Positions 8,712 to 21,266 of a DNA stretch of 64,000 nucleotides are shown here, in pieces (the stretch's first letter is position 1; each line of letters opens with the position of its first letter). The stretch is from Pseudomonadota bacterium (GTDB taxonomy: Bacteria > Pseudomonadota > Alphaproteobacteria > Rhizobiales > Aestuariivirgaceae). Both the position numbers and the translations under genes were made by a program. The notes under the pieces were generated by a model. That model ran no database searches and had not been told where the DNA came from. It worked only from the letters and a program-made list of their open reading frames with translations. The stretch is taken from the NCBI GenBank assembly GCA_020161855.1, contig JAIUNJ010000001.1, positions 496,001 to 560,000 of the forward strand, written 5' to 3'.

Positions 8712-10040
8712 ATGCCCCAAATTGATGTTGTGACTCCCAACGAGAAGTTGCCGGAACGGGCCGATGCGGTCGTTGTCGGCGCTGGTGTGATCGGCATTTC
8801 CACGGCTCTGGAATTGGCGGACCGGGGACTGAGCGTCGCCGTCGTCGAGAAGGGCGAGGTGGCTTGCGAGCAATCGAGCCGCAACTGGGGCTGGTGCCGC
8901 CAGATGGGCCGCGACCCGCGGGAGGTGCCGCTCATCCAGGTGGCGCTGGCCAAGTGGCGCAACATGAACCAGAGGGTGGGAGCTGAAACCGGCTTCCGCC
9001 AATGCGGCATTGTTTATCTGAGTGAGAGCGACCAGCAGCTTGCAGATCGCGAAGAATGGCACCGCGAGGTGGCGGTTCCCTACAAGCTGAAAACCAAACT
9101 GCTCGGCGCCAAGGAAGCGCAAGCCATGGTGCCCGGTTGCCTTCGCGCCTGGGCGGGTGGCCTGCATACGGCCGAGGATGGCCGCGCCGAGCCCTTCATT
9201 GCCGTGCCTGCCATGGCGCGGGCCCTGCAGAACAGCAGCGGCATGGTCTTCACCCAATGTGCTGCCCGCGGTGTCGAGCTTTCCGGTGGCAAGATTTCAT
9301 CGCTGGTAACCGAAAAGGGTGTGATCAAGACCGATACGGTGATCGTGGCCGGTGGCTACTGGACCCGGCGCTTTCTCGGAAACCTCAAGGTCGACTTCCC
9401 GCAGACCGGCGTGGTCAATTCGGTGCTGCGCACACAGGCGCGCGACACCGGCATCAACCACACCTTTTCCGGTTACAAGTATGCGGTGCGCAAGCGCCTT
9501 GATGGCGGTTTCACGGTCACCCACAACAAGTATTCGCTGGCCGATCTCACGCCCGGCCACTTCAGCCAGTTCTTCCGCTTCCTGCCGCTGCTGCAGGTGG
9601 ACAGCAAGGGCGTGAAGCTGCGGCTCGGCCGCCGCTTCTTTCAGGAACTGGCGATGAAAACGCGCTGGCGGCTCGATCAGGTGACGCCTTTTGAACTGGT
9701 GCGCGTGCTCGATCCGGCCCCGGTCAACAGCATTCTGAACGATGCGCTGAACGCCCTGCAGAATGACTTTCCGGCTTTCCAGGGCCTGGCCTCGGTTGAT
9801 CGCTGGGCCGGCATGATCGACGCCACGCCCGATGCCGTGCCGGTCATCGATCAGATCGAGAAGATACCAGGTCTTTTCGTTGCCTCCGGCTTTTCGGGCC
9901 ATGGTTTCGGGCTTGGTCCGGGGGCAGGGCAACTGATGGCCGAGATCGTCACCGGGGACCGGCCCTGCGTCGATCCCAAGCCGTTCCGGCTGGCGCGCTT
10001 TCGCGACGGCAGCAAGCCGATGCCTTCGACCGGTCTCTGA
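8712..10040 (+). CDS. FAD-dependent oxidoreductase, DAO/glycine oxidase family
   Basis: Oxidises an amine or amino acid, probably in the cytoplasm. The 442-residue protein opens with a dinucleotide-binding motif VVVGAGVIGISTALELADRG near 20-40 followed by an acidic VVEKG. The segment CEQSSRNWGWCRQMGRDP near 55-72 is common in DadA/sarcosine-oxidase-like members from rhizobia. The C-terminus has the FAD-contacting SGFSGHGFGLGPGAGQLMAE near 397-416. The substrate cannot be told from sequence. The gene ends at 10040 and the opposite-strand response regulator ends at 10041, so the two meet tail to tail with no spacer. No partner gene suggests a pathway. Confidence 0.88.
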   Translation: MPQIDVVTPNEKLPERADAVVVGAGVIGISTALELADRGLSVAVVEKGEVACEQSSRNWGWCRQMGRDPREVPLIQVALAKWRNMNQRVGAETGFRQCGIVYLSESDQQLADREEWHREVAVPYKLKTKLLGAKEAQAMVPGCLRAWAGGLHTAEDGRAEPFIAVPAMARALQNSSGMVFTQCAARGVELSGGKISSLVTEKGVIKTDTVIVAGGYWTRRFLGNLKVDFPQTGVVNSVLRTQARDTGINHTFSGYKYAVRKRLDGGFTVTHNKYSLADLTPGHFSQFFRFLPLLQVDSKGVKLRLGRRFFQELAMKTRWRLDQVTPFELVRVLDPAPVNSILNDALNALQNDFPAFQGLASVDRWAGMIDATPDAVPVIDQIEKIPGLFVASGFSGHGFGLGPGAGQLMAEIVTGDRPCVDPKPFRLARFRDGSKPMPSTGL

Positions 10041-10436
10041 TCAGGCGGCGCGGGCGGACTGCGCCAGGGCGCGTTCGACGGTGTTCAGGAGTTCCTGGGG
10101 CTGCACGGGCTTGCGCATGAATTCAAAGACCTTGAGGCCCATGGCGCGAAGCTGTGTCGAGCGGTCGACATCTGCGGTGACCATCACATAGGACGCCTTG
10201 GAGCCCATGGCCTGGAGCGTTTCCACCACGTCCAGACCGTTCTTCACGCTGCCAAGGCGATAGTCGAAGACCCCGACCGAGAAGGTACGGTCCACGGCGA
10301 ATTCCACGGCACTTTCCGGATCCGCGAAACCCTTCACCTTGTAGCCACAGTCGGCAAAGAGCTCGGCGACGCTGGTCAGAAGATCCACATCGTCGTCGAG
10401 AACCATGATGTCGACATGCTTGTTGCTGTCTTGCAC
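10041..10436 (-). CDS. Single-domain response regulator (CheY-like receiver)
   Basis: A 131-residue stand-alone receiver domain. Acidic pocket Asp14-Asp15 (LDDDVD), phosphoacceptor Asp58 (VFDYRLG), Thr87 (VMVTADV) and the conserved Lys109-Pro110 are all present, so it should be phosphorylatable. No output domain follows; it ends with a short Ala-rich tail. No histidine kinase lies nearby, so its partner is encoded elsewhere. The gene lies just downstream of lpd on the same strand, with a 104-base gap containing a possible promoter (TTGATAAGAAC region on the minus strand), so it could be expressed alone or by read-through from the TCA operon. Confidence 0.88.
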   Translation of the reverse strand: MQDSNKHVDIMVLDDDVDLLTSVAELFADCGYKVKGFADPESAVEFAVDRTFSVGVFDYRLGSVKNGLDVVETLQAMGSKASYVMVTADVDRSTQLRAMGLKVFEFMRKPVQPQELLNTVERALAQSARAA

Positions 10437-10540
10437 TGCCCAACCCCGTTTTTGTTCTTATCAACAGGGAATAGCAAATCTCGCCTTCTGGCCGCTTAAG
10501 CCGGAAGTTTCCATTTTCATAAAATTGCAGGCGTGGTTGA

Positions 10541-11923
10541 TCAGGCGTGAATGGCCCGCCCGGCAACGGCCATGGCCGCTTCCTTGACGGCTTCGGCAAG
10601 CGTGGGGTGGGCATGGCAGGTCCGGGCCAGATCCTCCGCCGCCCCGCCGAATTCCATCAGCACGGCGACCTCATGGATCAGTTCACCGGCCTGAACCCCG
10701 ACGATGTGACAGCCCAGCACACGGTCGGTGCGGGCGTCGGCCAGGATTTTCACGAAGCCGTCGGTGGTCTGGTTGGCCTTGGCGCGGCCGTTGGCGAGGA
10801 AGGGGAACTTGCTGGCCTTGTAGGCGATGCCAGCGGCCTTGAGTTCTTCCTCGGTCTTGCCGACGGAGGCCACTTCCGGCGTGGTGTAGACGACGCCCGG
10901 AATGACATCATAGTTCACGTGGCCCGCCTGGCCTGCAATTAGCTCGGCCACGGCAACACCCTCATCCTCGGCCTTGTGGGCGAGCATGGGCCCGCGGATC
11001 ACATCACCGATGGCGTAGATGCCCTGCACATTGGTGGCAAAGTGATCATCGACGACAACACGGCCGCGTTCATCGAGGGCGATGCCCGCCTCCCTGGCCC
11101 CGAGGCCTTCCGTGTAGGCGACGCGGCCGATGGCCACGAGCACGACATCGGCTTCCAGCTTCTCAGACGCACCACCTGCCGCGGGTTCGACCGCGAGGGC
11201 AACGCCTGATTTGCCCTTGTCTGCACCGGTCACCTTGTGCCCGAGCTTGAAGGCAAAACCCTGCTTTTCGAGAAGGCGCTGGAACTGCCGGGCCACTTCG
11301 TTGTCCATGCCGGGAAGGATGCGATCCAGATATTCAATCACAGTCACCTTGGCACCCAGCCGGGCGAAGACGGAGCCCAGCTCCAGCCCGATGACACCGG
11401 CGCCGATCACGGCGAGCCGTGCCGGCACCTTCTCGAGCACGAGGGCACCTGTCGATGTGACGATCTGCTTCTCATCGATCTCGACGCCGCGCAGCTTCGC
11501 TGAATCCGAGCCGGTGGCGATGACGATGTTCTTCGTCTCCAGAACCTTGCCATCAACTTCGACCTTGCCGGTGCCGATGATTTTGGCGTTGCCACGGAAG
11601 GGCTCGATCTTGTTCTTCTTGAAGAGGAAATCGATGCCCTTGGTGTTGCCGTCGATGGCCTCCTGCTTGAAGACCATGAGCTGGGCGAAATCGATCTTCG
11701 TGTCAGCCACGATGCCCATCTTGCTGAAGGCATGCTTCGACTCATGATAGAGTTCAGAAGCATGCAGCAGGGCTTTGGAGGGGATGCAGCCGATGTTGAG
11801 GCACGTTCCGCCATGGGTGGCGCGCTTCTCCACGACAGCCACCTTCATGCCAAGCTGTGCTGCGCGGATGGCGCATACATAGCCGCCCGGGCCGGTGCCG
11901 ATGACGATGAGATCGTAGGCCAT
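10541..11923 (-). CDS. lpd: Dihydrolipoyl dehydrogenase (E3)
   Basis: FAD-dependent E3 that reoxidises dihydrolipoamide in 2-oxoglutarate dehydrogenase and related complexes. The 460-residue protein has the FAD motif [18 protein letters not shown] near 8-25, the redox-active disulfide in [11 protein letters not shown] near 38-48, the NAD-binding [17 protein letters not shown] near 182 and the C-terminal His-Glu pair in [14 protein letters not shown] near 435. It is the last gene of the mdh-sucCDAB-lpd block, 11 bases after sucB, so this E3 copy is probably dedicated to the 2-oxoglutarate dehydrogenase complex. No strong terminator hairpin is obvious downstream. Confidence 0.97.
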   Translation of the reverse strand: MAYDLIVIGTGPGGYVCAIRAAQLGMKVAVVEKRATHGGTCLNIGCIPSKALLHASELYHESKHAFSKMGIVADTKIDFAQLMVFKQEAIDGNTKGIDFLFKKNKIEPFRGNAKIIGTGKVEVDGKVLETKNIVIATGSDSAKLRGVEIDEKQIVTSTGALVLEKVPARLAVIGAGVIGLELGSVFARLGAKVTVIEYLDRILPGMDNEVARQFQRLLEKQGFAFKLGHKVTGADKGKSGVALAVEPAAGGASEKLEADVVLVAIGRVAYTEGLGAREAGIALDERGRVVVDDHFATNVQGIYAIGDVIRGPMLAHKAEDEGVAVAELIAGQAGHVNYDVIPGVVYTTPEVASVGKTEEELKAAGIAYKASKFPFLANGRAKANQTTDGFVKILADARTDRVLGCHIVGVQAGELIHEVAVLMEFGGAAEDLARTCHAHPTLAEAVKEAAMAVAGRAIHA

Positions 11924-11934
11924 GGCCGGTTTCC

Positions 11935-13146
11935 TTACAGGTCGAGCAGCGCGCGCTGCGGGTCTTCGAGGCCATCCTTGATGCGCACGAGGAAGGTGAC
12001 GGCTTCCTTGCCGTCGACGATGCGGTGATCATAGGAAAGCGCCAGATACATCATCGGGCGGATGACGACCTGGCCGTTCATGGCAATGGGGCGATCCTGG
12101 ATCTTGTGCATGCCGAGGATGCCGGATTGCGGGGCATTGAGGATCGGCGTCGACATCAGCGAGCCATAGATGCCGCCATTCGAGATCGTGAAAGTGCCGC
12201 CCTGCATGTCGGCGATCTGCAAGTGCCCGTCACGGGCCTTCTTGCCGTAGTCGGAAATCGACTTCTCGATGGTGGCGAAGGACATCTGGTCGGCATTGCG
12301 GACGACCGGAACAACGAGGCCCTTGTCAGTGCCGACGGCGACACCGACGTGATAGTAGTTCTTGTAGACGATTTCGTCGCCGTCGATCTCGGCGTTGACC
12401 GCGGGAACATCTTTCAGGGCTTGCACGCAGGCCTTGACGAAGAAGCTCATGAAGCCAAGTTTCACGCCGTGCTTCTTCTCGAAGACGTCCTTATAGCTGT
12501 TGCGCAGCGTCATCACCGCCGTCATGTCGACCTCGTTGAAGGTCGTGAGCATGGCCGCCGTGTTCTGGGCGTCCTTGAGGCGCCGCGCGATGGTGGCGCG
12601 CAGCCGTGTCATCTTCACGCGCTCTTCCGAGCCTGCCGGAGCGGTTGGCTTTGGCGCCGCTGCAACAGGAGCGGCAGGCGCGGGCGCCGGTGCCGCCACT
12701 GCCGGCTTTGCCAGATGATCGATGACATCACCTTTGGTGATGCGGCCATCCTTGCCAGTGCCTGGGATATCGGCGGGGTTGAGGCTGTTCTCGGTCACGG
12801 CCTTGCGCACGGCCGGAGACAGGGGCTGTTCGGCCTTGATGGCAGGCTGGGGCGCTGGTGCTGCAGTCGGAGCCGCAGGCTTCGGCGAGGGGGCAGCTGT
12901 GCCAGCCGCACCTTCCGCAATTGAGCCAATGACAGCACCCACGGCAACGGTTGCGCCCTGCGCGGCCGCAATGCTTTCAAGCTTGCCTGATGCCGGGGCC
13001 GGAACCTCGACGGCGACCTTGTCGGTTTCCAGTTCGCAGAGCGGCTCGTCAGCCTTCACCGCGTCGCCGACATTCTTGAACCACTTGGCGATAGTGGCCT
13101 CGACCACGCTTTCACCCAGTGTGGGGACCTTGATTTCGATGCTCAT
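11935..13146 (-). CDS. sucB: 2-oxoglutarate dehydrogenase E2, dihydrolipoyl succinyltransferase
   Basis: Transfers succinyl groups to CoA in the 2-oxoglutarate dehydrogenase complex. From the ATG at 13146 (AAAGG upstream) the product is 403 residues: a lipoyl domain with the lipoylated Lys in ETDKVAVEV near 43, an Ala/Pro-rich linker, a peripheral subunit-binding domain ([12 protein letters not shown] to [15 protein letters not shown]), a second Ala/Pro linker, and the catalytic domain with the active-site His in [13 protein letters not shown] near 375. An open extension upstream to 13197 lacks support and overlaps the sucA stop region. sucA ends 31 bases upstream and lpd follows 11 bases downstream. 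Confidence 0.97.
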   Translation of the reverse strand: MSIEIKVPTLGESVVEATIAKWFKNVGDAVKADEPLCELETDKVAVEVPAPASGKLESIAAAQGATVAVGAVIGSIAEGAAGTAAPSPKPAAPTAAPAPQPAIKAEQPLSPAVRKAVTENSLNPADIPGTGKDGRITKGDVIDHLAKPAVAAPAPAPAAPVAAAPKPTAPAGSEERVKMTRLRATIARRLKDAQNTAAMLTTFNEVDMTAVMTLRNSYKDVFEKKHGVKLGFMSFFVKACVQALKDVPAVNAEIDGDEIVYKNYYHVGVAVGTDKGLVVPVVRNADQMSFATIEKSISDYGKKARDGHLQIADMQGGTFTISNGGIYGSLMSTPILNAPQSGILGMHKIQDRPIAMNGQVVIRPMMYLALSYDHRIVDGKEAVTFLVRIKDGLEDPQRALLDL

Positions 13147-13177
13147 GGATGTTGCCTTTGGGGAGGGGTTGGCGTGA

Positions 13178-16171
13178 TCAGGCGAGGGCTTCGTCAACGA
13201 ACATTTTCAGTTCCTTGAGGTGGCGGCTCATCAGGCCCGTTGCGGTCGCGGCGGAGGCCGGGCGGCCCACGTAGCGCGGCCTCGTATTCCTGGCCTTCAC
13301 GAACTCAAGCACGCGCTCGATGCCGGGCTGCACGAAGGTCCAGGCGCCCATGTTCTGTGGTTCTTCCTGGACCCAGTAGACCTCTGCCTTCTTGAAACGC
13401 GCCATTTCCTGGGCCAGCGCCTTGTGCGGCCAAGGATAGAGCTGTTCGATGCGCATCAGGTAGACATCGTTGATGCCGCGCTTCTCGCGCTCTTCCAGAA
13501 GGTCGAAATAGACCTTGCCGGAGCAAAGGATGACGCGGCGGATCTTCTCGTCCTTGACGAGCTTGATCTTGTCGTCCGGATTGGTCTGGGCGTCGTCATA
13601 GAGAATACGATGGAAGCTGGTCTCCGGTCCCATTTCCTCAAGCCGTGACACGGCGCGCTTGTTGCGCAGGATCGACTTGGGCGTCATCATGATGAGCGGC
13701 TTGCGGAAGTCGCGCTTCAGCTGACGCCTGAGGATGTGGAAGTAGTTGGCAGGTGTGGTGCAATTCGCCACCTGCATGTTGTCCTCGGCGCACATCTGCA
13801 GGAAGCGCTCGAGACGCGCCGACGAATGCTCCGGTCCCTGGCCCTCGTAGCCATGCGGCAGGAGGCAGACGAGACCTGACATGCGCAGCCACTTGCGCTC
13901 GGCTGACGAGATGAACTGGTCGAAAATGACTTGGGCGCCATTGGCAAAGTCGCCGAACTGCGCCTCCCATGCGACAAGCGCATTGGGTTCTGCCAGCGAG
14001 TAGCCGTATTCGAAGCCCAGCACCGCCTCTTCCGAGAGCATGGAGTTGATGGCCTCGATCTTGATCTGCTGATCCTTTTTCAGATGATTGAGCGGCGTGT
14101 AGCGCTTCTCGGTCACCTGATCGACAATGACGGCATGACGCTGCGAGAAGGTGCCGCGCTGCACGTCTTGGCCCGAGAGCCTGATCTTGAAGCCCTCATC
14201 AAGCAGGGTCGCGAAAGCGAGATGCTCGCCCATGGCCCAGTCAATGCCACCGCCATCCTCGATCATCTTGCGGCGGGCATCGAGCACGCGCTGCATGGTC
14301 TTGTGGGCGGTGAAGCTCTTCGGAATCCGGGTGAGCTTGAGACCCAGTTCGCGCAAATGCTCCACCGGAACACCGGTGAGGCCGCGGCGGGCGTCATCCT
14401 GGCTGGAGGCAGTCTTCAGGCCGGCCCAGCGTCCATCCAGCCAGTCGGCTTTGTTGGACTTGTAGCCTGAGGCCACGGTGTGGGCATCATCGAGCCGCTT
14501 GCGGTAGTCGGCCTTCATCTGATCGAAGTCTTCCGCTGTGAGCGTGCCTTCGGCGATCAGGCGCTGGGCATAGATATTCGCCACCGACTGATGGGCGGCG
14601 ATCCGCTTGTACATCAGCGGCTGGGTGAAAGCCGGCTCGTCGGTTTCATTATGACCGAAGCGGCGGTAGCAGAACATGTCGATGACCACCGGCTTCTTGA
14701 AAGTCTGCCGGAATTCGGTGGCGATCTTGGCGGCAAAGACAACAGCCTCCGGATCGTCACCGTTGGGATGGAAGATCGGCGCGTCGATCATCTTGGCGAT
14801 GTCGGAAGGGTAGGGCGAGGAACGCGACCAGATGGGCGACGTCGTGAAGCCGATCTGGTTGTTGACGATGAAGTGGATGGAGCCGCCATTGCGGTGGCCC
14901 TTGAGGCCGGAAAGCCCCAGGCATTCGGCGACAACGCCCTGGCCTGCGAAAGCCGCATCGCCGTGGATGAGGAGCGGCATCACCGTGGTGCGGCTCTTGT
15001 CGCCGCGCTGGTCCTGCTTGGCACGGGCCTTGCCGAGCACGACAGGATCGACGATCTCCAGGTGGGACGGGTTGGCCGTGAGCGAAAGATGGACGGTGTT
15101 GCCGTCGAAGACGCGGTCGGATGACGAGCCGAGGTGGTATTTCACATCGCCAGAACCTTCCACCTCATCCGGGGTGGCCGAGCCCCCCTGGAATTCGTGG
15201 AAGATGGCGGAGAAAGGCTTTGCGAGGACATTAGCGAGCACGTTGAGCCGTCCGCGATGCGCCATGCCAAGGATGATGTCGCGCACGCCGAGATTGCCGC
15301 CCCGCTTGATGATCTGTTCAAGGGCCGGGATCATGCTCTCACCGCCATCAAGGCCGAAGCGCTTGGTGCCGGTGTACTTGACGTTGAGGAACTGCTCGAA
15401 ACCCTCGGCCTCGATCAGCTTGTTGAGGATGGCCTTCTTGCCTTCCTTCGTGAAGGTGATTTCCTTGTTTTCACCTTCAATGCGTTGCTGGATCCATGAC
15501 TTCTGCTCGGGATCGGTGATGTGCATGAACTCGACGCCGAGCGTGCCGCAATAGGTGCGGCGCAGAATGTCGAGGATCTGACGGGCGGTGGCGGACTCGA
15601 GCCCCAGGACGTTGTCCAGGAAGATGGAGCGGTCCATGTCGGCGGCGGTGAAGCCATAGGTTTCCGGATTAAGCTCCGGCTGATCGCCCTGCTCACGGAG
15701 CTTGAGCGGGTCCAGATCGGCGGCCAGGTGGCCTCGCATGCGATAGGCCCGGATCATCATGAGGGCGCGGACCGAGTCCATGGTGGCGCGCTTGACGTCG
15801 TCAGCGCTGGGACCTGCCGGAGCGGGTGCCGCTGCAGGTACTGGGGCTGCAGCCTTGGCTGTTTCCCTCAGCTTGCCCTCGATCTTGGGTGCCAAGGCCC
15901 TTTCGACAGCAATCCAGTTGCCATCAAGGGCTGCCACCTTTTCATCCGGCGGCAGCAGGGGCCAGTCACTGCGTTCCCATGAGGCGCCGGCCAGACCGCG
16001 CTTTGCCTCACCGGCGTTATCGCCCAGGCTGGCAAAATAAGACCGCCAGTGGGGGTCCACGGCGGCGGGGTCTTCCAGATATCTGGCGTAGAGTTGTTCG
16101 ATGAATTGGGCGTTGCCGCCATAGAGGAAAGAGGTTTCCTCAAAAGCCGCGGTGGCTTCCGTCTTGTTCAT
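13178..16171 (-). CDS. sucA: 2-oxoglutarate dehydrogenase E1 (decarboxylating)
   Basis: Thiamine-diphosphate-dependent E1 of the TCA cycle; decarboxylates 2-oxoglutarate and succinylates lipoyl-E2. At 997 residues it has the expected length. It begins with the E1o N-terminal motif ([22 protein letters not shown] near 14-35) and carries MAHRGRLN near 307, the ThDP/Mg region with GDAAFAGQG near 400 and NNQIGFTT near 440, and [11 protein letters not shown] near 692 in the transketolase-like part. The segment RLLPHGYEG-like [18 protein letters not shown] near 770 is also typical. It starts 155 bases downstream of sucD; a nested hairpin lies in that gap. sucB follows 31 bases downstream. Confidence 0.97.
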   Translation of the reverse strand: MNKTEATAAFEETSFLYGGNAQFIEQLYARYLEDPAAVDPHWRSYFASLGDNAGEAKRGLAGASWERSDWPLLPPDEKVAALDGNWIAVERALAPKIEGKLRETAKAAAPVPAAAPAPAGPSADDVKRATMDSVRALMMIRAYRMRGHLAADLDPLKLREQGDQPELNPETYGFTAADMDRSIFLDNVLGLESATARQILDILRRTYCGTLGVEFMHITDPEQKSWIQQRIEGENKEITFTKEGKKAILNKLIEAEGFEQFLNVKYTGTKRFGLDGGESMIPALEQIIKRGGNLGVRDIILGMAHRGRLNVLANVLAKPFSAIFHEFQGGSATPDEVEGSGDVKYHLGSSSDRVFDGNTVHLSLTANPSHLEIVDPVVLGKARAKQDQRGDKSRTTVMPLLIHGDAAFAGQGVVAECLGLSGLKGHRNGGSIHFIVNNQIGFTTSPIWSRSSPYPSDIAKMIDAPIFHPNGDDPEAVVFAAKIATEFRQTFKKPVVIDMFCYRRFGHNETDEPAFTQPLMYKRIAAHQSVANIYAQRLIAEGTLTAEDFDQMKADYRKRLDDAHTVASGYKSNKADWLDGRWAGLKTASSQDDARRGLTGVPVEHLRELGLKLTRIPKSFTAHKTMQRVLDARRKMIEDGGGIDWAMGEHLAFATLLDEGFKIRLSGQDVQRGTFSQRHAVIVDQVTEKRYTPLNHLKKDQQIKIEAINSMLSEEAVLGFEYGYSLAEPNALVAWEAQFGDFANGAQVIFDQFISSAERKWLRMSGLVCLLPHGYEGQGPEHSSARLERFLQMCAEDNMQVANCTTPANYFHILRRQLKRDFRKPLIMMTPKSILRNKRAVSRLEEMGPETSFHRILYDDAQTNPDDKIKLVKDEKIRRVILCSGKVYFDLLEEREKRGINDVYLMRIEQLYPWPHKALAQEMARFKKAEVYWVQEEPQNMGAWTFVQPGIERVLEFVKARNTRPRYVGRPASAATATGLMSRHLKELKMFVDEALA

Positions 16172-16264
16172 ATCGTCCGTCCCGTCTGGTCAATTCCGGC
16201 TCCGGCACAATCGCCAGACCCGGCAGGGCGCAATCGCCCAAGCAACCGTGGTACTCACTGTCAT

Positions 16265-16308
16265 TTAGGGGCTACCGGTGGTTTTGCCACCGGCAGAACA
16301 GCCCCTAA
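16265..16308 (-). repeat. Nested hairpin between sucD and sucA
   Basis: Perfect outer arms TTAGGGGCT (16265-16273) and AGCCCCTAA (16300-16308) enclose a perfect inner stem CCGGTGG (16275-16281) and CCACCGG (16287-16293) with a 5-base loop. It sits in the 155-base gap between sucD and sucA, on the transcribed strand about 19 bases past the sucD stop. There is no T-tract, so a classical terminator is less likely than an RNA-processing, stabilising or attenuation element. Confidence 0.65.
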
Positions 16309-16326
16309 GCGGCTTTTATGTCCAAA

Positions 16327-17204
<878 letters not shown>

Positions 17205-17205
<1 letters not shown>

Positions 17206-18374
17206 CAGGCAGCTTCCTTCACGGCTTTCACGATCTTCTTGGCAGCGTCGTTGAGATCATCGGCGGGGATGACATTGAGGCCGGAGTTGCGGATGATCGC
17301 CTTGCCCAGGTCGACGTTGGTGCCCTCGAGGCGCACAACGAGTGGCACCTTGAGGCCCACTTCCTTGACGGCGGCAATGACGCCCTCGGCGATGATGTCG
17401 CATTTCATGATGCCGCCGAAGATATTGACGAGAATGCCTTTGACGCGCGGATCGGCTGTGATGATCTTGAAGGCTGCCGCCACCTTCTCCTTGGTGGCGC
17501 CGCCACCGACATCGAGGAAGTTTGCAGGCTCGGCGCCATAGAGCTTGATGATGTCCATCGTCGCCATGGCGAGGCCTGCGCCGTTCACCATGCAGCCGAT
17601 GGTGCCATCGAGCGCCACATAGGAGAGATCGAACTTCGAGGCTTCGATTTCCTTGGGATCTTCCTCGGTTTCGTCGCGCAGCGCCACGATCTCCGGATGA
17701 CGGAAGAGGGCGTTGCTGTCGAAATTGATCTTGGCGTCGAGACAGATAAGATTGCCGTCCTTGGTGACCACCAGCGGGTTGATTTCGAGGAGGCTCATGT
17801 CCTTCTCGAGGAAGGCGTTGTAGAGGCCGCTGGCCAGCTTCGACATCTGCTTGGTCTGAGGGCCATCAAGTTTCAGGGTCTTGGCAATGGTGCGGACATG
17901 ATGCGGGCAGAGGCCGGTTGCCGGATCGACATGGATGGTGGCGATCTTCTCGGGCGTGTCGTGAGCCACCTTCTCGATGTCCATGCCGCCCTCGGTCGAG
18001 ACGATGAAGGCAACCCGCGAAGTGGCGCGATCCACTAGCATGGAGAGATAGAATTCCTTGGCAATGGCCGTGCCTTCCTCGATGTAGAGGCGGTTCACCT
18101 GCTTGCCCTTGGGGCCGGTCTGATGGGTCACGAGGTTCATGCCCAGCATGCGCGCTGCTTCGGCTCGCACATCATCAACCGACTTCACGACCTTGACGCC
18201 ACCGCCCTTGCCGCGGCCACCGGCGTGGATCTGCGCCTTGATGACCCAGACCGGTCCGGGCTGGCCTTCGGCAATCTTCACGGCTTCCTCGACCGTAAAG
18301 GCAGGTGCGCCCTTGCCCGTCGGCACGCCATACTGGCGCAGCACTTCCTTGGCCTGGTATTCGTGGATGTTCAT
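17205..18374 (-). CDS. sucC: Succinyl-CoA ligase (ADP-forming) beta subunit
   Basis: ATP-grasp beta subunit of succinyl-CoA synthetase. The 389-residue protein starts [18 protein letters not shown], has the nucleotide-binding [16 protein letters not shown] near 46-61, LEINPLVVT near 197 and the C-terminal ligase domain with [11 protein letters not shown] near 320 and [12 protein letters not shown] near 350. Its ATG overlaps the TGA of the AT-rich gene upstream (ATGA), so in this genome sucC translation is coupled to that gene and not directly to mdh. A good ribosome site in front of the ATG is lacking. Confidence 0.97.
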
Positions 18375-18961
18375 GGCTCAACTTTCCGATCAGCTAGTTT
18401 TTCTCTTACGTTGTCTGTGATTATGGTCTGCAAAATGTCAGCACCATCAAGGCCAAAATTACTAAGGCCAATATCACGCCGCATCGCAATGATTACGTTG
18501 CCTATTTTCTCAACCATTTTCAAAGCACTAGAATCTTGAGCGTTGCCTTGAAACTCATTGAAAGCGTTAACAACGGCGGGTGATCCATAAAACATTATTC
18601 CCTTCTTCAGGGCGAACATGGTGTCTATTAGTTCAGAGGATTTGAGGTATTTTTCTTGTTTCTCGGGGTTTTTGTTGTTTTTTATTATTTCGAACATCAT
18701 GTCATAGAATGTTGAGTATATTTCTATCTTTTTGATTCTATGAGCTTCTTGCCTTTTTAGGCTATTTTCCCGCACGTAAGTGAGTACAACTACTAGTACC
18801 GCAAAAAATCCGCCGATAAATGGAACTTTGGTTTCCTTTTCAAAGCCATTGAAAGAGCTCAACAGCCAAAGGATTGCGATTATCACCAGTAATGCACAAA
18901 ATCCGACAGCGACGATTGTCCAAGGAACCCTCGGACTTTTCGACTGCCGGGTATAAATCAT
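18371..18961 (-). CDS. AT-rich two-helix membrane protein of unknown function inserted between mdh and sucC
   Basis: I do not recognise the family. The 196-residue product has two hydrophobic helices near the N-terminus (about 12-37, [14 protein letters not shown] onward, and about 46-65, [15 protein letters not shown]), then a soluble, probably cytoplasmic, helical region rich in Lys, Glu, Ile and Asn. Base composition is unlike the neighbours: 33% GC over 18661-18780 against 65% over 19081-19140 in mdh. It starts 16 bases after mdh and its stop overlaps the sucC start by ATGA, so it is embedded in the TCA operon. The composition suggests recent acquisition; it resembles a moron-type cargo gene. 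Small two-helix proteins with soluble tails occur in defence and signalling loci, but no function can be claimed. Confidence 0.85.
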   Translation of the reverse strand: MIYTRQSKSPRVPWTIVAVGFCALLVIIAILWLLSSFNGFEKETKVPFIGGFFAVLVVVLTYVRENSLKRQEAHRIKKIEIYSTFYDMMFEIIKNNKNPEKQEKYLKSSELIDTMFALKKGIMFYGSPAVVNAFNEFQGNAQDSSALKMVEKIGNVIIAMRRDIGLSNFGLDGADILQTIITDNVREKLADRKVEP

Positions 18962-18977
18962 TGGCGCACCTCAATAC

Positions 18978-19952
<975 letters not shown>

Positions 19953-20090
19953 TCAAGCTGTCGATTGCGGCATGTTGCACCGCGAAACCGGCTCGTCTCT
20001 AATCCCGTTACCGTGTCCGGGCAAGGAAAAGGAATCCGCCTTTCGGTGAACATCCCCATGCACGGATTGACTGCCGTTGAGATGGGAAAT

Positions 20091-20128
20091 GCGGGGCGGG
20101 AATCGGGACACGGTCGCCCGCGCCCCGC
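20091..20128 (-). terminator. Probable terminator downstream of zapE
   Basis: Arms GCGGGGCG (20091-20098) and CGCCCCGC (20121-20128) form a GC-rich stem; the 22-base spacer contains further CGGG/CCCG pairing. On the minus strand it lies about 10 bases after the zapE stop and is followed by ATTTCCC, a short weak T-run. It separates zapE from the mdh promoter region. Confidence 0.5.
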
Positions 20129-20137
20129 CGGATTCTT

Positions 20138-21223
20138 CTATAATATTGCGGCAGAATTGCCCCACCAGCCGGCGGACTGCATTTCCTTGAGCCGTGACAC
20201 CGTGCGGCGGCTTTCGAAGGCATGCTGGTTCTTGGGAAAGAGGTTTTCCGGCGTGGCATCGGCCAGTGCCACAAGCCGCGTTCCGGCATCGTAGAATGTA
20301 TCGATCATCAGGATAAAGCGCTTGGTCTCGTTGCGCTGATGGGCTTTCAGCTTGGGGACGCCCGAGAGAAAGACCGTGCGGTAGGCCCTTGTGATGGCCA
20401 GATAATCCGGCGGCCCAAGGGCCTCCCCGCAGAGTTCCTGGAAGGTGAAAGAAGCACAGCCATGGGCCGCCTTCGGCACGGTGAGCTTGCGGCCCAGCAC
20501 CTCGAGTACATCCACCTTGCCCGCGGCGCCGTCGGTGAGATCGCGCCAGAGTTCATTGAAGGCGACGCGGTTCTCGGCTGTTGCCGGATGCAGGAACGTT
20601 TCACGCGCCCGGATGCGGCCAAGACGATAGTCACGCTGGCTGTCGAGTGAGACCACATTCATCGTGCTTTCGATACGTTCGATGAAGGGCAGAAAGAGCT
20701 GGCGGTTAAGGCCATCCTTGTAGAGTTCGCGTGGAGGAAGGTTGGAGGTCGTTACCACCACAACGCCATTGCCGCGCAAGGCGTCATAGAGACGGCCGAT
20801 GATCATCGCGTCGGCGATATCGACGATCTGCATTTCATCAAGGCAGAGGAGCCGCGCCTGGGCTGCCAGCTCCCTGGCGATGCTTCCGATCACGTCATCG
20901 CCGCCCAGCCTCTGGCGACGGGCATGGACGTCCTGCATGAAGGCATGAAAGTGGATGCGCTGCTTGGGCCAGGCGGTGACCTGCGAGACGAAGAGATCCA
21001 TGAGCATCGTCTTGCCGCGCCCGACTTCGCCGTGAATGTAAAGGCCCTTCGGCAACTCGTTCCGGCGCCCGAGAAGGCGGCGGACAAAGCCGTCCCTGCC
21101 GGGTGGAGCGGCGTTAAGATCGTCCGCAAGGCGGGAGAGCACGGCGGCAACCGCTTCCTGGGCCGGATCCGGTTTCAGGGCGCCATCGCGCACCCGTTCC
21201 CGATATGCATCAATCACCGTCAT
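20138..21223 (-). CDS. zapE: Cell division protein ZapE (AFG1-like ATPase)
   Basis: AAA-type ATPase linked in bacteria to Z-ring function under stress and related to mitochondrial AFG1/LACE1. The ATG at 21223 gives 361 residues beginning MTVIDAYRERVRDGALKPDPAQ, the usual ZapE opening; the longer open frame upstream has an unusual Cys-rich lead and is not favoured. Walker A GEVGRGKT is at residues 65-72, Walker B LLCLDEMQ near 125-131, and TTSNLPPRELYKDGLNRQLFLP follows near 190. In alphaproteobacteria zapE is often found next to mdh and the suc genes, as here. It reads toward mdh, with a probable terminator between. Confidence 0.93.
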   Translation of the reverse strand: MTVIDAYRERVRDGALKPDPAQEAVAAVLSRLADDLNAAPPGRDGFVRRLLGRRNELPKGLYIHGEVGRGKTMLMDLFVSQVTAWPKQRIHFHAFMQDVHARRQRLGGDDVIGSIARELAAQARLLCLDEMQIVDIADAMIIGRLYDALRGNGVVVVTTSNLPPRELYKDGLNRQLFLPFIERIESTMNVVSLDSQRDYRLGRIRARETFLHPATAENRVAFNELWRDLTDGAAGKVDVLEVLGRKLTVPKAAHGCASFTFQELCGEALGPPDYLAITRAYRTVFLSGVPKLKAHQRNETKRFILMIDTFYDAGTRLVALADATPENLFPKNQHAFESRRTVSRLKEMQSAGWWGNSAAIL

Positions 21224-21266
21224 GACTGCGGTCGCGGTTACGGTTTCGGTTGCCGCATTGCAAGTC

